DNA of 64,000 nt from Anaerolineaceae bacterium. Lineage in GTDB: Bacteria; Chloroflexota; Anaerolineae; Aggregatilineales; Phototrophicaceae. The stretch lies in the NCBI GenBank assembly GCA_002702065.1, contig NZXX01000012.1, positions 62,001 through 126,000 on the forward strand, given 5' to 3'. The notes beneath the pieces are model-generated. The model saw only the letters and a program-made list of their open reading frames with translations, did no database searches and was not told the DNA's origin. This document shows positions 61,197 to 64,000 of the stretch, piece after piece; the stretch's first letter is position 1; every line of letters starts with the position of its first letter. The position numbers and the translations under genes are program-made.

Positions 61197-61304
61197 AAGC
61201 ATCCACACCTGTTACACACTTACGTAAAAATGGCTCTGCGGTGCTCTGACCGAGAGTTTTTCAAACAACGATGAATTCGCTCTTATTGTAACACGATCTG
61301 GTGA

Positions 61305-61649
61305 TTATCGCGCTTCGGTACGGTAGTCGGCACGGGGTGGCGAAAACGCGCTGATTTCCAGCGTATCGACCAGTGCCAGCAGGCTGTGCCGGACGCCGCC
61401 GGGAATGGCGTAACTATCACCCGGTTTGAGGACACGAACTTCCCCGCCGATCGTCATTTCCAGACGGCCAAAAACGACATAACCGGTCTGGTCATTCATA
61501 TGGCTGTGCTCTGGCACCAATGTATGGCGTTCGAGGAAAAACTCGCACAGCATGACCTCGTCCGTGGTTGCCAGGGTGCGGCGGTGTATACCGGGGTGCA
61601 TTTCGATTTGTTCGGCGTCGCGCGGGGTCACAAAATACCCATCGACCAT
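61305..61649 (-). CDS. Cupin-domain protein
   Basis: 114 residues forming a single cupin barrel. Motif 1 is PEHSHMNDQTGYVVFGRLEM and motif 2 is PGDSYAIPGGVRHSLL, giving the His, His, Gln/Glu and His metal ligands. Small cupins of this type are ligand-binding or isomerase-like; no substrate can be named. GAGGAG lies 8 bp before the ATG. Single-gene unit between divergent neighbours. Confidence 0.88.
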   Translation of the reverse strand: MVDGYFVTPRDAEQIEMHPGIHRRTLATTDEVMLCEFFLERHTLVPEHSHMNDQTGYVVFGRLEMTIGGEVRVLKPGDSYAIPGGVRHSLLALVDTLEISAFSPPRADYRTEAR

Positions 61650-61856
61650 ACAAGTTCTCCTCGACTACAACAATAAATGTAATTCTGTGTGGGGAATTAT
61701 AGCGGACACGATTATAGTCCACATCCTGGCGGCCTTACTTGGTTTCTTGTGACAAGGAATAGCGACGCACTTTTGTCGTTCCGGTGGCATTGATTGGATG
61801 GCATTGGTGGTCTAAAATGGGAATTTCGGGTTTTATCCAAACTGACGAGATCGATT

Positions 61857-63356
61857 ATGACCAAGTGGCCGACAAAGCCTGTCATCTACGAAATTAATAC
61901 CTGGGTCTGGCTGACGACCCTGAGTGAACATTACCAGCGGACAATTACGCTGGAAAACGTCCCGGATGAAATTCTGGATGAACTGGTGACCTACGGCTTG
62001 GACGCTGTCTGGCTGATGGGGGTGTGGGCGCGCAGCCCGAAAAGTGTTGGGTTGTGCCGCCAGTATGTGCATGAGTATCGCCCGGCGCTGCCAGATGCCA
62101 CGCAGGACGATGTGGTGGGGTCCCCCTACGCCGTCTGGGATTATCAGGTTGATTCGCATCTGGGTGGGCGCGACGCCCTGGCTGCGCTGCGTCAACGGCT
62201 GCGCGATCGTGGGCTGCAACTTGTGCTGGATTTTGTCCCCAACCATGTCGCGCTTGACCATCCCTGGGTCAAGTCGAACCCCGGCTATCTGATTCAGGGG
62301 AATGCCAATGATCTCAAGCGGCGGCCCTCCGATTTTTATGAGGCCGAAGACTTCTGGGGGCGCAAGGTCATTATTGCGCACGGGCGTGACCCGTATTTTC
62401 CGGGTTGGGCGGATACCGCGCAGGTCAACGCCTTCAGCCCGGCGTTCCGTATTGCTGCGCGTGAAACCCTGCTCGATATCGCCAGCCAGTGCGACGGCCT
62501 GCGCTGTGACATGGCAATGCTGCTGGTTAATCGTATCTTCCGGCAGACATGGTATGGCTATTATGACGAGACCGTTGCGCCGCAGACAGAGTTCTGGCAC
62601 GACATGATCCCGGCCATACGGGCCCAGCACCCCGATTTCAAGTTCATCGGTGAAGTGTACTGGAATATGGAATTCGAGATGCAGCAGCTTGGGTTTGATA
62701 TGACCTATGACAAGATGCTGTATGACCGGCTGGTCAGCGGCAGCCCACGTGAGGTGCGCATTCATCTGGTGGCGGAGTTTGAATATCAGCGCAAGCTGGT
62801 GCGCTTTATCGAAAACCACGATGAGCCGCGAGCCTACACGTCGCTGGGGCCAAACAAAATCCGCCCGGCGCTGGCGCTGGCGGCGACGCTGCCCGGCGCG
62901 ACCCTGCTGCATGATGGGCAAATGACGGGGCGCAAAGCCAAACTGCCGGTTCAGATCGGACGCCAGCCCAAAGAGCCGGTCGACCCGGACCTGAAGGCGT
63001 TCTCGCTGCGGCTGCTGGCGGAAATGCGTGCGCCGATCTATCAGAAGGGAAAGTGGCGGCTGTTTAATCTGTTCCCGGCATGGAGCAACAGCCACACCTA
63101 TGACAATCTGGTGGCGCACGGCTGGTGGCAGGGCGACGATTACCGGCTGGTGGTGGTCAACCTGACTGATGTCCAGTCGCAGGCGGTGGTCAACCTGAGT
63201 TTGTGGCCTGGTATTGCGGGCAAGCGCTGGCGCCTGAGCGATGTGCTGAACGGCGATACTTATATCCGCGAGGGCGATACGATGCTGCGCCCCGGCCTGT
63301 ATGTGGAACTTGGCCCGTATCAATCACACATCCTGCGGTTCGACAGGCAGCCCTGA
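61857..63356 (+). CDS. GH13 alpha-amylase family enzyme
   Basis: 499 residues. The catalytic triad is Asp218 (LRCDMAML), Glu266 (IGEVYW) and Asp322 (ENHDEPR), and region I is DFVPNHVALDH. The C-terminal beta domain (about 420-499) is typical. The substrate-binding loop is short and the N-terminus begins KPVIYEINTWVWL, so it resembles the maltase/glucosyltransferase-like group of unknown specificity. No signal peptide, so intracellular. The ATG at 61857 is the best start; 61794 lacks support. The next gene overlaps by 1 bp (TGATG). Confidence 0.93.
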   Translation: MTKWPTKPVIYEINTWVWLTTLSEHYQRTITLENVPDEILDELVTYGLDAVWLMGVWARSPKSVGLCRQYVHEYRPALPDATQDDVVGSPYAVWDYQVDSHLGGRDALAALRQRLRDRGLQLVLDFVPNHVALDHPWVKSNPGYLIQGNANDLKRRPSDFYEAEDFWGRKVIIAHGRDPYFPGWADTAQVNAFSPAFRIAARETLLDIASQCDGLRCDMAMLLVNRIFRQTWYGYYDETVAPQTEFWHDMIPAIRAQHPDFKFIGEVYWNMEFEMQQLGFDMTYDKMLYDRLVSGSPREVRIHLVAEFEYQRKLVRFIENHDEPRAYTSLGPNKIRPALALAATLPGATLLHDGQMTGRKAKLPVQIGRQPKEPVDPDLKAFSLRLLAEMRAPIYQKGKWRLFNLFPAWSNSHTYDNLVAHGWWQGDDYRLVVVNLTDVQSQAVVNLSLWPGIAGKRWRLSDVLNGDTYIREGDTMLRPGLYVELGPYQSHILRFDRQP

Positions 63357-63790
63357 TGGTTTTGCCAACGCTGGGTCGCGGTACGCGTCTGCTGGCGCTG
63401 ACCTATGGGTTGGCATTATTTTTCTGGTTGTCGCTGGAAGATACGAGTGTGGCACCGGTGGTGGCGTTCGGCTTTGGTCTGGCGATTCTCATCATCGGTT
63501 TAACGACCCTTGATAAGATCGGTGGTCAATGGCTGACCGTGCGCCATTTTTTTGCGCTGACGGTTTTGTCTGGTGTGGCCCTGGGTTTGGGAACAAGCGT
63601 GGCGACCGCTGTGTTGATGTTCTTTAAGAATGCACGCCATGCTCACCTTTTCCCGGATTATCCAACAGGTATGATTGTTGCAATGCTCGAGCGTGCGCCC
63701 TGGTGGGGTGTGGCTGGCGGGCTGCTTGGGTTGAGTCTCGGGTTAGGCTGGTTGGCGATGCGAAGGAAAGAGAATGAGCGACCGGTTTAA
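63356..63790 (+). CDS. Four-helix membrane protein of unknown function
   Basis: 144 residues with four hydrophobic helices (about 11-28, 32-50, 65-88 and 117-135). It ends with a basic stretch (MRRKENERPV). No family is recognised. The ATG overlaps the amylase stop, and the next gene starts 17 bp before its end, so the three are one operon. Confidence 0.75.
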   Translation: MVLPTLGRGTRLLALTYGLALFFWLSLEDTSVAPVVAFGFGLAILIIGLTTLDKIGGQWLTVRHFFALTVLSGVALGLGTSVATAVLMFFKNARHAHLFPDYPTGMIVAMLERAPWWGVAGGLLGLSLGLGWLAMRRKENERPV

Positions 63791-64000
63791 AAACTGGCTG
63801 AATGATCAATTGATCGGATTGGTTGGGGTGCAGCGGAGCGCGCTGGACCCGGCTGCCGGCGTGGTCAGCCGGTCGTACCCTGCCGATCTGCGGGTGCTGC
63901 TGTGGACCGGCGTGATCGTCAATATTTATATCCTGCACGAAGCGCCCAAGACTCGTACGATTAAACACATTCTCCAACAGGATACGGGGCAGGGTGTGGG
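63774..64000 (+). CDS. Protein of unknown function, 3' end outside window
   Basis: 75 residues are visible, starting at an ATG with AAGGAAAG 4-5 bp upstream. The sequence DLRVLLWTGVIVNIYILHE may be a membrane segment. It overlaps the previous gene by 17 bp. The family cannot be told from this part. Confidence 0.6.
   Translation, partial: MSDRFKNWLNDQLIGLVGVQRSALDPAAGVVSRSYPADLRVLLWTGVIVNIYILHEAPKTRTIKHILQQDTGQGV

Noticed and set aside
61833-63323. Open frame of 496 codons opposite the GH13 gene
   Set aside because: Antisense of an enzyme with the full catalytic triad.

Overview
This window looks like a piece of a Chloroflexota chromosome (Anaerolineae-like), at roughly 58-60% GC by eye. I infer this from gene content, not from a search. 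The signs are a PknB-type kinase beside TolB-like propellers, many secreted proteins with Thr/Pro-rich linkers, cohesin and dockerin modules without glycosidases, SpoVS, an F420 ligase homologue, cyclase-AAA-TPR and NB-ARC-TPR proteins, many soluble GAF/PAS histidine kinases without response regulators, and a RAYT transposase with REP palindromes. About 57 protein genes, one proposed leader peptide and one tRNA (Arg, ACG) are supported. There is no rRNA, CRISPR array, prophage or plasmid module.

Layout. 1-6173: a leftward Ser/Thr kinase and a partial TolB-like gene, divergent from two secreted dockerin-like proteins and a membrane-anchored cohesin protein. 6238-15603: housekeeping and envelope genes (surE, a ParB/Srx-fold gene, cofE-like, MFS exporter, msrQ-like, two-domain maintenance enzymes, an amidase, an ITP pyrophosphatase, a TolB/SH3 protein) with a RAYT transposase and several REP palindromes. 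15704-18970: dnaA, a 646-bp divergent intergenic region that may hold origin elements, then spoVS and a PHP phosphoesterase. 19056-24487: a two-gene oxidoreductase operon, a CopB-type copper ATPase and an MFS transporter. 24630-29659: tRNA-Arg, four exported proteins and a lone DNA methyltransferase. 29681-34362: three M42 metallopeptidases with a Nudix and a HEAT/zinc-cysteine protein. 34439-53681: the signalling region, with six histidine-kinase-like proteins, a class III cyclase-AAA-TPR protein and an NB-ARC-TPR protein with a long acidic tract, mixed with sirtuin, nth, a PIG-L deacetylase and greA. 53819-64000: serS, a HEAT-repeat protein, an S9 peptidase, an L,D-transpeptidase-like protein, a cupin, a GH13 amylase-like enzyme and two membrane proteins, the last cut by the window edge.

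How it fits together. The cohesin protein could hold the dockerin proteins at the cell surface. The kinases are soluble and lack neighbouring regulators, so they probably feed shared or distant response regulators. Regulation is unusually readable: many promoters have near-consensus -35/-10 boxes with 16-18 bp spacing and many genes end in clear intrinsic terminators. Two leaders (MFS exporter at 10031 and greA at 51940) contain terminators before the start codon, which suggests attenuation. The RAYT gene carries a copy of its own REP palindrome inside the reading frame.
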